Source: NORP240 sp965222175
GTDB taxonomy: Bacteria; Pseudomonadota; Gammaproteobacteria; Pseudomonadales; Pseudohongiellaceae
Assembly (NCBI GenBank): GCA_965222175.1
Contig: OZ244938.1
Coordinates: 4,588,001 to 4,652,000, forward strand
DNA: 64,000 nt
Reading direction: 5' to 3'
The notes below the pieces were generated by a model. That model saw only the letters and a list, made by a program, of their open reading frames with translations, was not told the DNA's origin and did not search any database. Positions 1 to 9,504 of this stretch are shown here, one piece after another. A program made the translations under genes and the position numbers. How positions within the stretch are numbered: the first letter of the stretch is position 1; every line of letters starts with the position of its first letter.

Positions 1-21
1 CGACGTGAGCTACTGCGTCTC

Positions 22-50
22 GACGCCCCCTTCACCGGGGGCGTTTTTTT
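22..50 (+). terminator. Rho-independent terminator
   Basis: A GC-rich stem (ACGCCCCC pairing with GGGGGCGT around a short TTCAC-type loop) is followed directly by a run of eight T. It would end a plus-strand transcript entering from the left of the window; the gene it serves is outside. Confidence 0.85.
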
Positions 51-150
51 TGGGTCCTTTAATTTGCACCCCACCAGTTTGTCACTGCAACAGCCATCTG
101 TGACCTGGCTCTAAACCGCGACAGCCGGACTCCCGGCCGAGTCCGGGAAT

Positions 151-1512
151 GTGACGCCTTTCACAGGTGCAGTAAACACAAGCCCTTATGCTTTGCGTAT
201 GTCCAGCAGTCAATCCTCTCCCGCTTCAAAACGCCAGAGTCATTGGATCAAGGTTCACGTCCGAGACCTTGTTCTCGGCATGTTCATTATTGGACTGGAC
301 CGGCCATGGCGTGACACACCTTTTCCCGTGAACGGCTTTCATCTGCGCAAGTTTGACCAGGTACAGACCCTGCGCAGCCTCTGTGAGACTGTGTTCATCG
401 ATCCGTCGAAGGGAGCCAGTTCGCGGAACAGGGAACCGACCAAGCTCACCATACTCAGCAGCGCCAGAAAGCGGGCTCCTGAATCAACCGCGTTGAAAAT
501 CAGTCCCGACGCCTATCCCCGAACCCGCTCCGTGAAGCAGGAGATTGATAATGCCGCCAGGCTCTATTCCCAATTGGACAACCTGCTCTGCCAGGCTATC
601 GACAATGCCAGGGCGCATGAGCCGCTGGGACTGGAAGAAATTTACAAACAGGCTGGGGAAGTCATTGCCTGCGTGATTCGCAATCCGGATGGCTTCATCT
701 GGTACCTGAATACCAGCGAACAGGGGGATTGCCTGCTGAATCACAGTATCCGGGCGGCAGTCTGGTCCACGGTATTCGCCTGCCACGTGGGCTTTCCCAG
801 GAGCGATATCGAGGCACTATTAGTCGGTACGCTGCTCGCGGACATCGGTATGGCTAAATTCCCTAAAGAATTCGTACGTAAGAACGGTCCATTCAGTCGT
901 GCCGAGTACCTGCAATACCAGAAGCATGTGGGCATCGGCGTGGATATTCTGAATATCGAGAAGAATATTGATCCCCAGGTAGTTCGAATTGTCCGTGCCC
1001 ACCATGAGCGTCATGACGGTCGCGGATTTCCCCGGCGTCAGCGTGGCGACCAGATCACCATGCTGGCCCAGATCGCCAACCTGGCCTACAGCTATGAACG
1101 CCTGCTGAAACGCTCCACCAGGGCTGATCTGTCACCGGCAGTTGCGGTCAGCCAGCTTTACAAGCAGCGTAAAATCAAGATGGCAGATCAACTGGTGTAC
1201 GAGTTCATTCGGGCGCTGGGAATGTTTCCCGCAGGTTCCGTCGTGGAATTGGCCACCGGCGAGATCGGTATCGTTACCGAACAGAATGTCAATCAGCGCC
1301 TGACGCCGAAAATTACCGTGGTGACCACGGCACGGAAACAGAGGAAAAAGAAATTCGAAATGATCAATCAAAATGTCAGTAAAGAGCAGCACCTGGTCAA
1401 GAGTATTACCCGCTCCCTGAAGCGGGGCGCCTACAATATCGATCCGGCGCAGTTTACCGACAGCCTGTTCGGTAAACGCTTCGGCTTCGGCAAGCTGGGA
1501 CTGCGCCTGTAG
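151..1512 (+). CDS. HD-GYP domain protein with degenerate active site
   Basis: A 453-residue protein of the family that hydrolyses cyclic di-GMP. The N-terminal ~90 residues resemble the DUF3391 region that often precedes HD-GYP domains; the HD-GYP core spans about residues 190-330. Visible remnants are an early His, 'QKHVGIG', and the 'HHERHDGRGFP' segment in place of HHExxDGxGYP. The defining HD pair is 'AD' (LLADIGM instead of LLHDIGK), the following Lys is Met, and the late 'aDxxDA' aspartates are replaced by 'ANLAYSY'. I infer loss of phosphodiesterase activity, perhaps leaving a c-di-GMP-binding or scaffold role. The start used is GTG 151 with a weak GGGA upstream; ATG 199 is an alternative. 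It stands alone, convergent with rsmE. Confidence 0.8.
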   Translation: MTPFTGAVNTSPYALRMSSSQSSPASKRQSHWIKVHVRDLVLGMFIIGLDRPWRDTPFPVNGFHLRKFDQVQTLRSLCETVFIDPSKGASSRNREPTKLTILSSARKRAPESTALKISPDAYPRTRSVKQEIDNAARLYSQLDNLLCQAIDNARAHEPLGLEEIYKQAGEVIACVIRNPDGFIWYLNTSEQGDCLLNHSIRAAVWSTVFACHVGFPRSDIEALLVGTLLADIGMAKFPKEFVRKNGPFSRAEYLQYQKHVGIGVDILNIEKNIDPQVVRIVRAHHERHDGRGFPRRQRGDQITMLAQIANLAYSYERLLKRSTRADLSPAVAVSQLYKQRKIKMADQLVYEFIRALGMFPAGSVVELATGEIGIVTEQNVNQRLTPKITVVTTARKQRKKKFEMINQNVSKEQHLVKSITRSLKRGAYNIDPAQFTDSLFGKRFGFGKLGLRL

Positions 1513-1656
1513 CTGTAGAAGTAATTATCCCTCTCAGGTTCAGATAGTGACTTTCAATTCTGTTGGACAGTATCTCCACCCGATACGAGCCTTTGCGCCG
1601 CTCATCCATTATTCTTAAAATGGCACCGTCGGTTCTGTGCCCCTGCATGACAGCCG

Positions 1657-2385
1657 CTACCTGTCGCCCAGATCGCCGTACAGGTACTGGACAAGCGTAA
1701 GCGCCACTACTGGTGCGGTCTCGGTGCGCAGCACCCGGGGACCCAGCCGTACCGCCTGGTAGGCACTACGGAAAGCGGCCTCACGCTCCTCACTGCTCAA
1801 GCCGCCTTCCGGGCCGATCAACAGGTTGACCGAGTCACCGGGTGGATCCGCGGGAAACCCGGATCCGGTTCCGGCGTCCAGCAACAACCCGCCGGGGTGA
1901 GCTTCCAGCCAGGGAAGCAGATCCGTCGGCGCATCGACGAGTGGCACCTTGCTGCGCCCGCACTGTTCACAGGCACTGATTACCACTTTTTGCCAATGCT
2001 GCATTTTTTTCTGCTGGCGATCTGCATTCAACCTTACTTCGCAGAAAGTTGTGATAAGTGGCGTAATTCGAGTAACGCCCAGCTCGGTGGATTTCTGAAT
2101 GGCATAGTCAAAGCGTTCACCCCTGGATAATCCCAGGCCAAGATGCACCGGGTAAACCGGATCAGAGGCGTTGCTCACCGCTTCAAGGAGTTTCACAGTT
2201 ACTGCCTGGCGGGTGACGGAAACGAGTCGCGCCTGGAATTCGCCATCCCTGCTGTTGAAGACCTGAACCGGATCATCCACCTTGAGACGCAATACCCGGG
2301 CCACGTAATGGGAGGCTTCAGCAGTCAGTGCCAGGGTCGCACCGACGCCCAGATCAAGATCCTGATGAATCCTCGATACTCGCAT
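1657..2385 (-). CDS. rsmE: 16S rRNA (uracil1498-N3)-methyltransferase RsmE
   Basis: A 242-residue SPOUT-class enzyme that methylates U1498 of 16S rRNA using S-adenosylmethionine. The N-terminal PUA-like region begins MRVSRI; the C-terminal knotted region carries 'LLIGPEGGLSSEE' and 'LGPRVLRTETAPVVAL', the SAM-binding knot of the family. Length is normal. It is the last gene of the minus-strand methyl-cycle run, 111 bp after metF, so it may be co-transcribed. A SAM user placed behind the SAM-recycling genes is sensible but proves no shared regulation. Confidence 0.93.
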   Translation of the reverse strand: MRVSRIHQDLDLGVGATLALTAEASHYVARVLRLKVDDPVQVFNSRDGEFQARLVSVTRQAVTVKLLEAVSNASDPVYPVHLGLGLSRGERFDYAIQKSTELGVTRITPLITTFCEVRLNADRQQKKMQHWQKVVISACEQCGRSKVPLVDAPTDLLPWLEAHPGGLLLDAGTGSGFPADPPGDSVNLLIGPEGGLSSEEREAAFRSAYQAVRLGPRVLRTETAPVVALTLVQYLYGDLGDR

Positions 2386-2496
2386 GTTCAGTTACCGCCA
2401 TGGTGTCGTTCACCGGCGAAATCAGCAGCCAGGGACCCCCGGAATCAGCTGGTTGCCGGTAAGAAGACAAGGTCAGCCAGTCACACCGGGTTGAAC

Positions 2497-3357
2497 TCAG
2501 GCCGTGGTCAACTCAAGGTTGCGCCAGATCCTGCTGACACTGGCAGCCTGGTTCATGGCGTAGAAGTGCAGCCCCGGCGCGCCACCCTCAAGCAGTTTTT
2601 CGCAGAGTTCCGTCACCACGTCCACGCCGAAACTGCGGACACTTTCCAGGTCATCACCGAAGCCTTCCAGTCGCTGACGAATCCAGCGCGGTATTTCCGC
2701 ACCGCAGCCGGCGCTGAACTTGGACAGGTTTGCGTAGTTAATTATGGGCATGATTCCCGGCACTATGGGAATGCTAATACCCTGTTTCGCGCACTGTTCG
2801 ACAAAATGGAAATAGGCATCCGGATTATAGAAATACTGGGTAATGGCGGAATCAGCCCCGGCATCGACCTTGATTTTGAAAAAGTGTATATCAGCCTGGT
2901 AATCCCTGGAGGCCGGGTGTATTTCCGGGTAACAGGCCACGTCGATATGGAAATGGTCTCCCGTGGTCTCCCGGACGAAGCTGACCAGTTCGCTGGCATA
3001 GCGGTACTGGCGTGCAGACCCCAGCCCGGAAGGAATGTCACCGCGCAGCAACACCAGCCGGTTGATTCCGGCGTCACGGTATTCCTCCAGCAGGGCCTTC
3101 ACTTCCTGGTCCGACGATCCACCGAAGGAGAGGTGGGGAGCGACCCGTGAACCGCGCTCCTTCAGTGCCAGCACTGTCTGGCGGGTGCCTTCCCTGGTTG
3201 AGCCACCAGCGCCGTAAGTCACGGAAAAAAATCCGGGGCCGAGGCTGGCCAGCCGATCGTGCACCTTCAGCAGTTTTTCCCGTCCCTCATCGGTCCGGGG
3301 CGGGAAAAACTCGATGCTGAAATCCGCCTGCGGTTTATTTCTTTTCTTATCGGTCAA
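2497..3357 (-). CDS. metF: 5,10-methylenetetrahydrofolate reductase
   Basis: A 286-residue flavoprotein that reduces methylene-THF to methyl-THF, the methyl donor for homocysteine remethylation. The N-terminal 'FSIEFFPPRTDEG' and the 'LRGDIPSG' segment are family hallmarks; the TIM barrel is complete. The only early in-frame start is TTG at 3357, 12 bp after the ahcY stop, with AGG just upstream, so translational coupling to ahcY is likely. It completes the local methyl cycle with metK and ahcY. Confidence 0.95.
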   Translation of the reverse strand: MTDKKRNKPQADFSIEFFPPRTDEGREKLLKVHDRLASLGPGFFSVTYGAGGSTREGTRQTVLALKERGSRVAPHLSFGGSSDQEVKALLEEYRDAGINRLVLLRGDIPSGLGSARQYRYASELVSFVRETTGDHFHIDVACYPEIHPASRDYQADIHFFKIKVDAGADSAITQYFYNPDAYFHFVEQCAKQGISIPIVPGIMPIINYANLSKFSAGCGAEIPRWIRQRLEGFGDDLESVRSFGVDVVTELCEKLLEGGAPGLHFYAMNQAASVSRIWRNLELTTA

Positions 3358-3369
3358 AACCAGGACCTG

Positions 3370-4779
3370 CTAGTACTTGTAACTGTCCGTCTTGAACGGG
3401 CCATTGACCGGCACGTTGATGTATTCAGCCTGGGGCTTTGTCAGCCGCGTGATCACGCCGCCGAATCCGCCAACCATCAATGCCGCCACTTCCTCGTCCA
3501 GGTGTTTGGGCAGCACCTCGACGCGAAGATTTTCCTGCTGGTAGTCGGCCGACTTGCTGGCATAGCCCTTCTGGTACAGGTGGATCTGGGCCAGCACCTG
3601 GTTGGCGAAGGATCCGTCCATTATTCGTGATGGATGTCCGGTAGCGTTACCCAGGTTGATCAGCCGTCCTTCCGAAAGCAGTATCAGGTAGTCATCGGGA
3701 GCGGTATCGGCATCACTTCGGTAAATCTTGTGCACCTGGGGCTTGATCTCCTCCCAGGTCCAGTTGTCCCTCATGTACTGGGTGTCGATCTCGTTGTCGA
3801 AGTGACCGATATTGCAGATCACCGCGCCAGCCTTCACGGATTGAAGCATGAACTTGTCGCAGACATTGATATTGCCGGTGGTGGTGACAATGAGGTCCAT
3901 GGCCCCCAGCAGCGCCTTGTTAATACCGTCCAGGGTGCCGGTATTGATGCCGTCGATAAAGGGAGAAACCACTTCGAAGCCGTCCATGCAGGCCTGCATG
4001 GCGCAGATGGGATCGATTTCCGAAATCTTGACGATCATACCTTCCTGGCGAAGACTCTGTGCCGAGCCTTTGCCGACATCGCCGTAACCCACTACCAGCG
4101 CATGGCGACCGGACAGCAGCATGTCGGTGCCGCGCTTGATCCCGTCGTTCAGGCTGTGTCGACAGCCGTACTTGTTGTCGTTCTTCGACTTGGTGATGGA
4201 GTCGTTGACGTTGATGGCAGGAACTTTCAGCGTGCCTTGCTGCAGCATTTCCAGCAGGCGGTGAACGCCGGTGGTAGTCTCCTCGGTGATGCCGTGGATG
4301 TTGGCCAGCAGCTGCGGGTATTTCTCATGTACCATGGCTGTCAGATCGCCCCCGTCATCCAGGATCATATTGGCGTCCCAGACTTCGCCGTCTTTCAGTA
4401 TGGTCTGTTCGATGCACCACTCGCCTTCTTCCACGGTCTGACCCTTCCAGGCGTAGACTGCTATGCCGGCCGCGGCAATACAGGCGGCGGCGTGATCCTG
4501 GGTGGAAAAAATGTTACAGGATGACCAGCGGACCTCGGCGCCCAGCTCAATCAGGGTTTCGATAAGAACCGCGGTCTGCACTGTCATGTGAATGCAGCCG
4601 AGAATCCGGGCGCCGGACAGGGGCTTTTCGGCGGCGTACTTCCGCCGCAGGGCCATCAGGGCCGGCATTTCTGCCTCGGCAAGTGTTACTTCGCGGCGGC
4701 CGTAGTCGGCCAGGCCGATATCGGCGACTTTATAATCCTGGGTAACCGACTCTGCTTTCTGTGTTGATAGACTGTTCAT
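3370..4779 (-). CDS. ahcY: S-adenosylhomocysteine hydrolase
   Basis: A 469-residue NAD-dependent enzyme that splits S-adenosylhomocysteine into adenosine and homocysteine, relieving product inhibition of methyltransferases. Visible family segments are 'GCIHMTVQTAVLIETL', 'NDSITKSKNDNKYGCRHS' (catalytic Asp/Lys region), the NAD fold 'VVGYGDVGKGSAQSL', and the C-terminal 'GPFKTDSYKY'. The ATG start has GGAG eight bases upstream. It lies 35 bp after metK, which leaves no room for an SAH riboswitch; control probably comes from the operon promoter. Confidence 0.97.
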   Translation of the reverse strand: MNSLSTQKAESVTQDYKVADIGLADYGRREVTLAEAEMPALMALRRKYAAEKPLSGARILGCIHMTVQTAVLIETLIELGAEVRWSSCNIFSTQDHAAACIAAAGIAVYAWKGQTVEEGEWCIEQTILKDGEVWDANMILDDGGDLTAMVHEKYPQLLANIHGITEETTTGVHRLLEMLQQGTLKVPAINVNDSITKSKNDNKYGCRHSLNDGIKRGTDMLLSGRHALVVGYGDVGKGSAQSLRQEGMIVKISEIDPICAMQACMDGFEVVSPFIDGINTGTLDGINKALLGAMDLIVTTTGNINVCDKFMLQSVKAGAVICNIGHFDNEIDTQYMRDNWTWEEIKPQVHKIYRSDADTAPDDYLILLSEGRLINLGNATGHPSRIMDGSFANQVLAQIHLYQKGYASKSADYQQENLRVEVLPKHLDEEVAALMVGGFGGVITRLTKPQAEYINVPVNGPFKTDSYKY

Positions 4780-4814
4780 TGGATTGGCTCCGTAAATTTC
4801 GTTTGTGCTGTCGG

Positions 4815-5975
4815 CTATACGCCGGCAGCCTCTTTAAGGGTTGCCGCCTTGTCGATTTTTTCCCAGGGGAAGTTTTCCTCTTCGCGGCCAAAATGTCCGT
4901 ATGCGGCGGTATTTCGGTAAATGGGTTTGATCAGATCCAGCATGGCGATCAGTCCCCTCGGTCGAAGCTCGAAATGTTCCCGCACCAGCTCCGTCATTCT
5001 CTGTTCGGAAATTTTGCCGGTACCAAAAGATTCAACACTGATGGACGTTGGTTCAGCCACGCCGATGGCATAGGACAGCTGTATTTCGCAGCGATCAGCT
5101 ATGCCGGCCGCGACGATGTTTTTCGCCACGTAGCGAGCCACGTAGGCTGCCGAGCGATCCACCTTGGACGGATCCTTTCCGGAAAATGCCCCACCACCAT
5201 GGCGGGCCATACCACCGTAGGTGTCCACGATTATTTTACGACCGGTCAGTCCACAATCTCCGTAGGGACCGCCGATAACAAAGCGGCCAGTGGGATTGAT
5301 AAAGTACTTGGTGTTCTCATCGATCCATTCGGATGGGAGGATTGGCTTGATTATCTCTTCCATGACAGCTTCCTGGAGCACCTCCAGGCTGATTTCATCA
5401 CGGTGCTGGGTTGACAGGACCACCGCATCGATAGCTACCGGTTTGCCGTTCTCGTAACGAAAGGTGATCTGGCTCTTGGCGTCAGGTTGCAGCCAGGGCA
5501 GGGTGCCGTTTTTGCGTACCTCGGCCTGGCGCTTCACCAGTCGATGGGAGTAGGTGATGGGCGCCGGCATAAGCACATCGGTTTCGTTGGAGGCGTAGCC
5601 GAACATCAGTCCCTGGTCTCCCGCGCCCTGTTCCCGGTCCCGGGTTTCATCGACACCCATGGCAATGTCCGGAGATTGCTTGCCCAGGGCGTTCAGCACC
5701 GCGCAGGTGTTGCCATCGAAACCGCTTTCGACATTGTCGTAACCGATGTCGTTGACCACGTTGCGAATCAGGCGCTCGTAATCGATATTGGCTGTGGTGG
5801 TCACTTCACCGGCCACCACTACCATGCCGGTTTTGACCAGAGTCTCGCAGGCAACCCTCGATCCCGGATCCTGCTCCAGCAGCGCGTCGAGTATGGCATC
5901 GGAAATCTGATCCGCCATCTTGTCCGGATGCCCCTCGGACACTGATTCCGAGGTGAATAGGGATGATTCTGTCAT
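4815..5975 (-). CDS. metK: S-adenosylmethionine synthetase
   Basis: A 386-residue methionine adenosyltransferase making SAM from methionine and ATP. 'FTSESVSEGHPDKMADQISDA' at the N terminus, 'GAGDQGLMFGYA' and 'GGGAFSGKDPSKVDRS' are the methionine- and ATP-binding signatures. The open frame runs 34 codons further upstream, but ATG 5975 gives the standard N terminus MTESSLFTSES with GAAGGA upstream, so the longer start is rejected. Second gene of the regulator-metK-ahcY-metF operon. Confidence 0.97.
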   Translation of the reverse strand: MTESSLFTSESVSEGHPDKMADQISDAILDALLEQDPGSRVACETLVKTGMVVVAGEVTTTANIDYERLIRNVVNDIGYDNVESGFDGNTCAVLNALGKQSPDIAMGVDETRDREQGAGDQGLMFGYASNETDVLMPAPITYSHRLVKRQAEVRKNGTLPWLQPDAKSQITFRYENGKPVAIDAVVLSTQHRDEISLEVLQEAVMEEIIKPILPSEWIDENTKYFINPTGRFVIGGPYGDCGLTGRKIIVDTYGGMARHGGGAFSGKDPSKVDRSAAYVARYVAKNIVAAGIADRCEIQLSYAIGVAEPTSISVESFGTGKISEQRMTELVREHFELRPRGLIAMLDLIKPIYRNTAAYGHFGREEENFPWEKIDKAATLKEAAGV

Positions 5976-6033
5976 TGGTATTTCCTTCGCTAGTCGGTCT
6001 TGGTTGAATATGAGTGATGGCTCCGCAGTCGGA

Positions 6034-7065
6034 TCACTGATCAGAATTCGCGGTCGAAACCACGTCCGGTACGCCATTGACGAACAGGCGAACCTGGATC
6101 TGGAAGCCGTTACGTAATCCCAGGAAGAGGCTCTGGTCTACCGCCAGTCCCGCTTCGGTTGCCCAGCCGTCCAGGTCATGGGCATCGAAACCCAGCCACA
6201 GGTCCCCGCAGGACTCCCGTACCCAGTCCTGGTCGTGGCTGATCAACTCGACGATCAGCAGAATCCCGTCAGGATTCAGCAGGCGCCGTGCTTCACGGAA
6301 AACTTCAACAGGCGCGGGAATATGATGTAACACCATGTTGAGTATGATCAGGTCGCAGTGCGGTTCCGGTGACGGAGCCCTGGTGATATCGCCGTGAATG
6401 AATTCGACATTGTTCACGCCGCTGGCTGCGATTGTGTGGCGTGCCTGTTCCAGCATCTCCCGGGAATTGTCCAGGGCGATGACCTGTTCAAAATGACTGG
6501 CCAGGAAAAGCAGCAGGTCTCCCCCTCCAGGTCCAACTTCCATGACTGCCGGTGACGAACGGTGGAATCCCAGGCCACCGATAAGATCCTCGAGACTGCC
6601 GGCGTACTGTCGGTATTCGGCAATCAGGCCCTGCTGCTCGCGAAACTTGGCGGCGTTGCGTCGAAAAAAATCCAGTGACTGCTGGGAGCGCTCCCGATGA
6701 ATAAGCTCGACCCGTTCCAGGGTGGCAGTGGGTAACGGCAGCAGGTCGATGGCATTGAAAGCGCTGTTTTTCAGTTCCACCAGGGGGTCGCTGGCGACTA
6801 TCAACGGACGTCGATAAAAAATGGAGTTGCCCTCCCGCCGGGTGGAGACCAGCCCCGCATTGGCGAGGATTTTCAGGTGGTGGCTCAGGGCCGGCTGTCG
6901 AATGTCCAGTACACGGCAGATTTCCAGGACGCCAAAGGATTCGGTTTTCAACAGTCGCAGGATTTCCAGGCGCAACTCGTCTGCCAGGGCCTTATAGACT
7001 CTGGTCAGTCTCTCCAGGTTGGCGGATTCCGGGTGATCCACCGGTTTCAGTGCGGTGACGGGCAT
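6034..7065 (-). CDS. ArsR-family regulator fused to SAM methyltransferase domain (SahR-like)
   Basis: A 343-residue two-domain protein. Residues about 20-90 form a winged helix of ArsR type ('VYKALADELRLEILRLLK', 'QPALSHHLKILANAGLV'); about 150-320 form a class I methyltransferase fold with motif I 'VMEVGPGGGD'. ArsR-family SahR proteins are known regulators of the methionine cycle in Proteobacteria, and this gene heads metK-ahcY-metF, so I infer that it senses SAH or SAM and controls its own operon. Start ATG 7065 has GAGG upstream; a TTG 23 codons earlier lacks a ribosome site. Whether the methyltransferase domain is catalytic or only a ligand sensor cannot be told from sequence. Confidence 0.88.
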   Translation of the reverse strand: MPVTALKPVDHPESANLERLTRVYKALADELRLEILRLLKTESFGVLEICRVLDIRQPALSHHLKILANAGLVSTRREGNSIFYRRPLIVASDPLVELKNSAFNAIDLLPLPTATLERVELIHRERSQQSLDFFRRNAAKFREQQGLIAEYRQYAGSLEDLIGGLGFHRSSPAVMEVGPGGGDLLLFLASHFEQVIALDNSREMLEQARHTIAASGVNNVEFIHGDITRAPSPEPHCDLIILNMVLHHIPAPVEVFREARRLLNPDGILLIVELISHDQDWVRESCGDLWLGFDAHDLDGWATEAGLAVDQSLFLGLRNGFQIQVRLFVNGVPDVVSTANSDQ

Positions 7066-7152
7066 GATCCTCGTTGATCCTGTTGCGAAGTCACTGGGGT
7101 TGTCGCGGTTAAGGAGGGCGTAAGTTAACAGCAATTCGGGTCGCTGGCAAAT

Positions 7153-7176
7153 CTATATCAAAATATTTTGATATAG
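7153..7176. promoter_or_regulatory. Perfect 24-bp palindrome, probable operator of the methyl-cycle operon
   Basis: Half-site CTATATCAAAAT is followed directly by its exact reverse complement. It lies 87 bp upstream of the regulator start, in an AT-rich patch of otherwise GC-rich DNA, where the operon promoter should be. ArsR-family dimers bind such palindromes, so autoregulation by the adjacent SahR-like protein is the simplest reading. The palindrome also faces tkt, about 275 bp away. Confidence 0.75.
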
Positions 7177-7451
7177 TTTTTAATGCGTTTCGGGCCAGAG
7201 GTGGGTGACACAGGCTGCCGCCGGCCACGGCGGGCAGTCCGGTGAACAAGGCCGCAGGCCTGCAACGCCAACACGGCTTCCATCGGCTGCGACCGCCGCC
7301 ACCCTCCGGGAAATTCGGTGACGGAAAGAAAATGCAGACCGGCCGGACGGGACGCTAAAAAGCGGCAGCCGCCGGTGGTAACTTGAGCCAAGGTGCGGGA
7401 AAATAGCCGCCTTCTGAAAAGTCGGGTCACTCTGGAGGGTAAATAAGGAAT
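7177..7451. other. Divergent intergenic region between the SahR-like operon and tkt
   Basis: Apart from the palindrome at its left edge, this non-coding DNA must hold the tkt promoter. I do not see a convincing sigma-70 pair. An open frame on the minus strand (7158-7430) overlaps the palindrome and looks like no known protein. Confidence 0.5.
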
Positions 7452-9455
7452 ATGTCAGCGCAACAAGTCACGCGGAAACAGCGTGCTGATGCCATTCGTG
7501 TGTTGAGCATGGATGCTGTCCAGAAGGCGAATTCCGGTCACCCCGGGGCCCCAATGGGAATGGCGGATATTGCCGAGGTCCTGTGGAACGATTTCCTGGT
7601 TCACAATCCGGCCAATCCCCAGTGGTTTAACCGGGATCGTTTCGTGCTTTCCAATGGCCACGGGTCGATGCTGATTTATTCACTGCTGCATCTGAGTGGC
7701 TATGACCTGCCCATGGACGAGCTGCAGAACTTCCGACAGCTCCATTCCCGTACCCCGGGTCATCCTGAATACGGCATGACCCCCGGGGTGGAAACCACCA
7801 CCGGTCCACTGGGCCAGGGACTGGCCAATGCGGTGGGCATGGCGCTGGCGGAAAAAACCCTGGCAGCCCAGTTCAATCGCGACGGTCACAACATTGTCGA
7901 CCATTACACCTACGTGTTCGCCGGCGATGGTTGCCTGATGGAAGGCATTTCCCACGAAGTCTGTTCGTTTGCCGGAACCCACAAACTGAACAAGCTGGTG
8001 GTGTTCTACGACGAAAACGGAATCTCCATCGATGGTGAAATCAATCAGTGGTTCACTGATGATACCGGCAAGCGATTCGAGGCCTATGGCTGGCAGGTGC
8101 TGGCGATAAACGGTCACGATTCACAGCAGATTTCAGATGCCATTCACCAGGCCCAGGCAGACCATGAGCGGCCCACCCTGATTCGCTGCAAGACCGTTAT
8201 CGGGTTTGGTGCCCCCAATAAGCAGGGTACCGCGTCCACCCACGGATCCCCCCTGGGACCGGAGGAAGTGGCGGCGGTACGCCGGGAACTGGGCTGGGAG
8301 CATGAGCCCTTTGTCATTCCCGATGCCATCAGGCAGAGCTGGGATGCCGGTGAACGGGGTGTCAAGGCTGAAACCGCCTGGAAAGAAAAGCTGGTGCAGT
8401 ACGAGGAAGAGCGACCGGACCTGGCGCTGGAGCTGATTCGACGGGTCAAGGGCCAGGTTCCGGCGGATTTTGTCGCCAATGCCGATGCCTTTATCGCCGC
8501 CTGCCAGGAAGCCGGGGACAAACTCGCCAGCCGCCAGGCATCGAAAAAGTTTCTGGACAAGCTTGGCAGCTGGCTGCCGGAACTCATCGGCGGTTCTGCC
8601 GACCTGGCGGGTTCCAACGGTGCCCAGTGGGATGGCAGCACGCCGTTGACCCAGCAGGCTGACGGCAACTACATCTATTTCGGTGTCCGGGAATTCGGCA
8701 TGACCGCAATTTCCACGGGACTTGCGCTGCATGGCGGTTTCCTGCCGTATTGCGCCACGTTCCTGGTCTTTATGGAATATGCCCGTAACGCGGTGCGCAT
8801 GGCCTGCCTGATGAAACAGCACACGGTGCTGGTTTATACCCACGACTCCATTGGCCAGGGTGAAGACGGTCCCACCCACCAGCCGGTGGAGCAGCTGGCG
8901 ACGCTGCGCCTGACACCCAACATGTCGGTATGGCGACCCTGTGATGCCACCGAGACCGCGGTTGCCTGGAAAGCCGCCGTGCTGCGGGACGAAGGACCGA
9001 CGTCGCTGGTGCTGTCCCGTCAGGGTCTGCCGCCCCAGCAGCGGTCTGCCCAGCAACTGCAGGATATTGCCCGTGGCGGCTATATTCTCAAGGACTGCGA
9101 CGGTCAGCCGGACCTGATCATCATCGCCACGGGTTCGGAAATGGAAATCGCCCGGCAGGCCACCGAGTCCTTACAGCAGGAGGGGGTCAAGGCACGCCTG
9201 GTGGCAATGCCCTCCGTTGATGTATTTGAACGTCAGGACAGTGCATACCGCGAAGCCGTACTGCCGGCAAACGTGCGCAAGCGGGTGGCCGTCGAAGCCG
9301 GTATCGAGGATTACTGGCGCAAACTGGTGGGCCTGGATGGCGCTGTAATAGGCATGACCAGTTTCGGCGAATCCGCACCGGGACCGGCACTGATGGAGTA
9401 TTTCGGTTTTACCGCCGACAACGTGGTCAACGTAGCCAGGTCTCTTCAGGCTTAA
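7452..9455 (+). CDS. tkt: Transketolase
   Basis: A 667-residue thiamine-diphosphate enzyme that moves two-carbon units between sugar phosphates in the pentose phosphate pathway. Visible: 'ANSGHPGAPMGMADIAEVLW', the ThDP/Mg motif 'GDGCLMEGISHEV...', 'RCKTVIGFGAPNKQGTASTHGSPLG', and the pyrimidine-domain 'VREFGM' with 'YTHDSIGQGEDGPTHQPVEQL'. Length is typical. It heads tkt-epd-pgk-fba on the plus strand, the common gammaproteobacterial order. Confidence 0.97.
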   Translation: MSAQQVTRKQRADAIRVLSMDAVQKANSGHPGAPMGMADIAEVLWNDFLVHNPANPQWFNRDRFVLSNGHGSMLIYSLLHLSGYDLPMDELQNFRQLHSRTPGHPEYGMTPGVETTTGPLGQGLANAVGMALAEKTLAAQFNRDGHNIVDHYTYVFAGDGCLMEGISHEVCSFAGTHKLNKLVVFYDENGISIDGEINQWFTDDTGKRFEAYGWQVLAINGHDSQQISDAIHQAQADHERPTLIRCKTVIGFGAPNKQGTASTHGSPLGPEEVAAVRRELGWEHEPFVIPDAIRQSWDAGERGVKAETAWKEKLVQYEEERPDLALELIRRVKGQVPADFVANADAFIAACQEAGDKLASRQASKKFLDKLGSWLPELIGGSADLAGSNGAQWDGSTPLTQQADGNYIYFGVREFGMTAISTGLALHGGFLPYCATFLVFMEYARNAVRMACLMKQHTVLVYTHDSIGQGEDGPTHQPVEQLATLRLTPNMSVWRPCDATETAVAWKAAVLRDEGPTSLVLSRQGLPPQQRSAQQLQDIARGGYILKDCDGQPDLIIIATGSEMEIARQATESLQQEGVKARLVAMPSVDVFERQDSAYREAVLPANVRKRVAVEAGIEDYWRKLVGLDGAVIGMTSFGESAPGPALMEYFGFTADNVVNVARSLQA

Positions 9456-9504
9456 GCGGTCCGCGGTCTGACCCAGAATCCTTGTTGCCGCCCCGGGGTA
9501 AGTT

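Noticed and set aside
4780..4814. SAH riboswitch before ahcY
   Set aside because: Only 35 bp separate it from metK, too short, and no conserved core is visible.
7158..7430. 90-codon minus-strand frame upstream of tkt
   Set aside because: Overlaps the palindrome, composition is Arg/Gly-rich noise, and there is no ribosome site or family resemblance.
8133..9056. Long open frame antisense to tkt
   Set aside because: Mirror of GC-rich codon use; tkt on the other strand is unmistakable. The same applies to long antisense frames over ahcY, metK, metF, the module genes and the 32-33.5 kb propeller.
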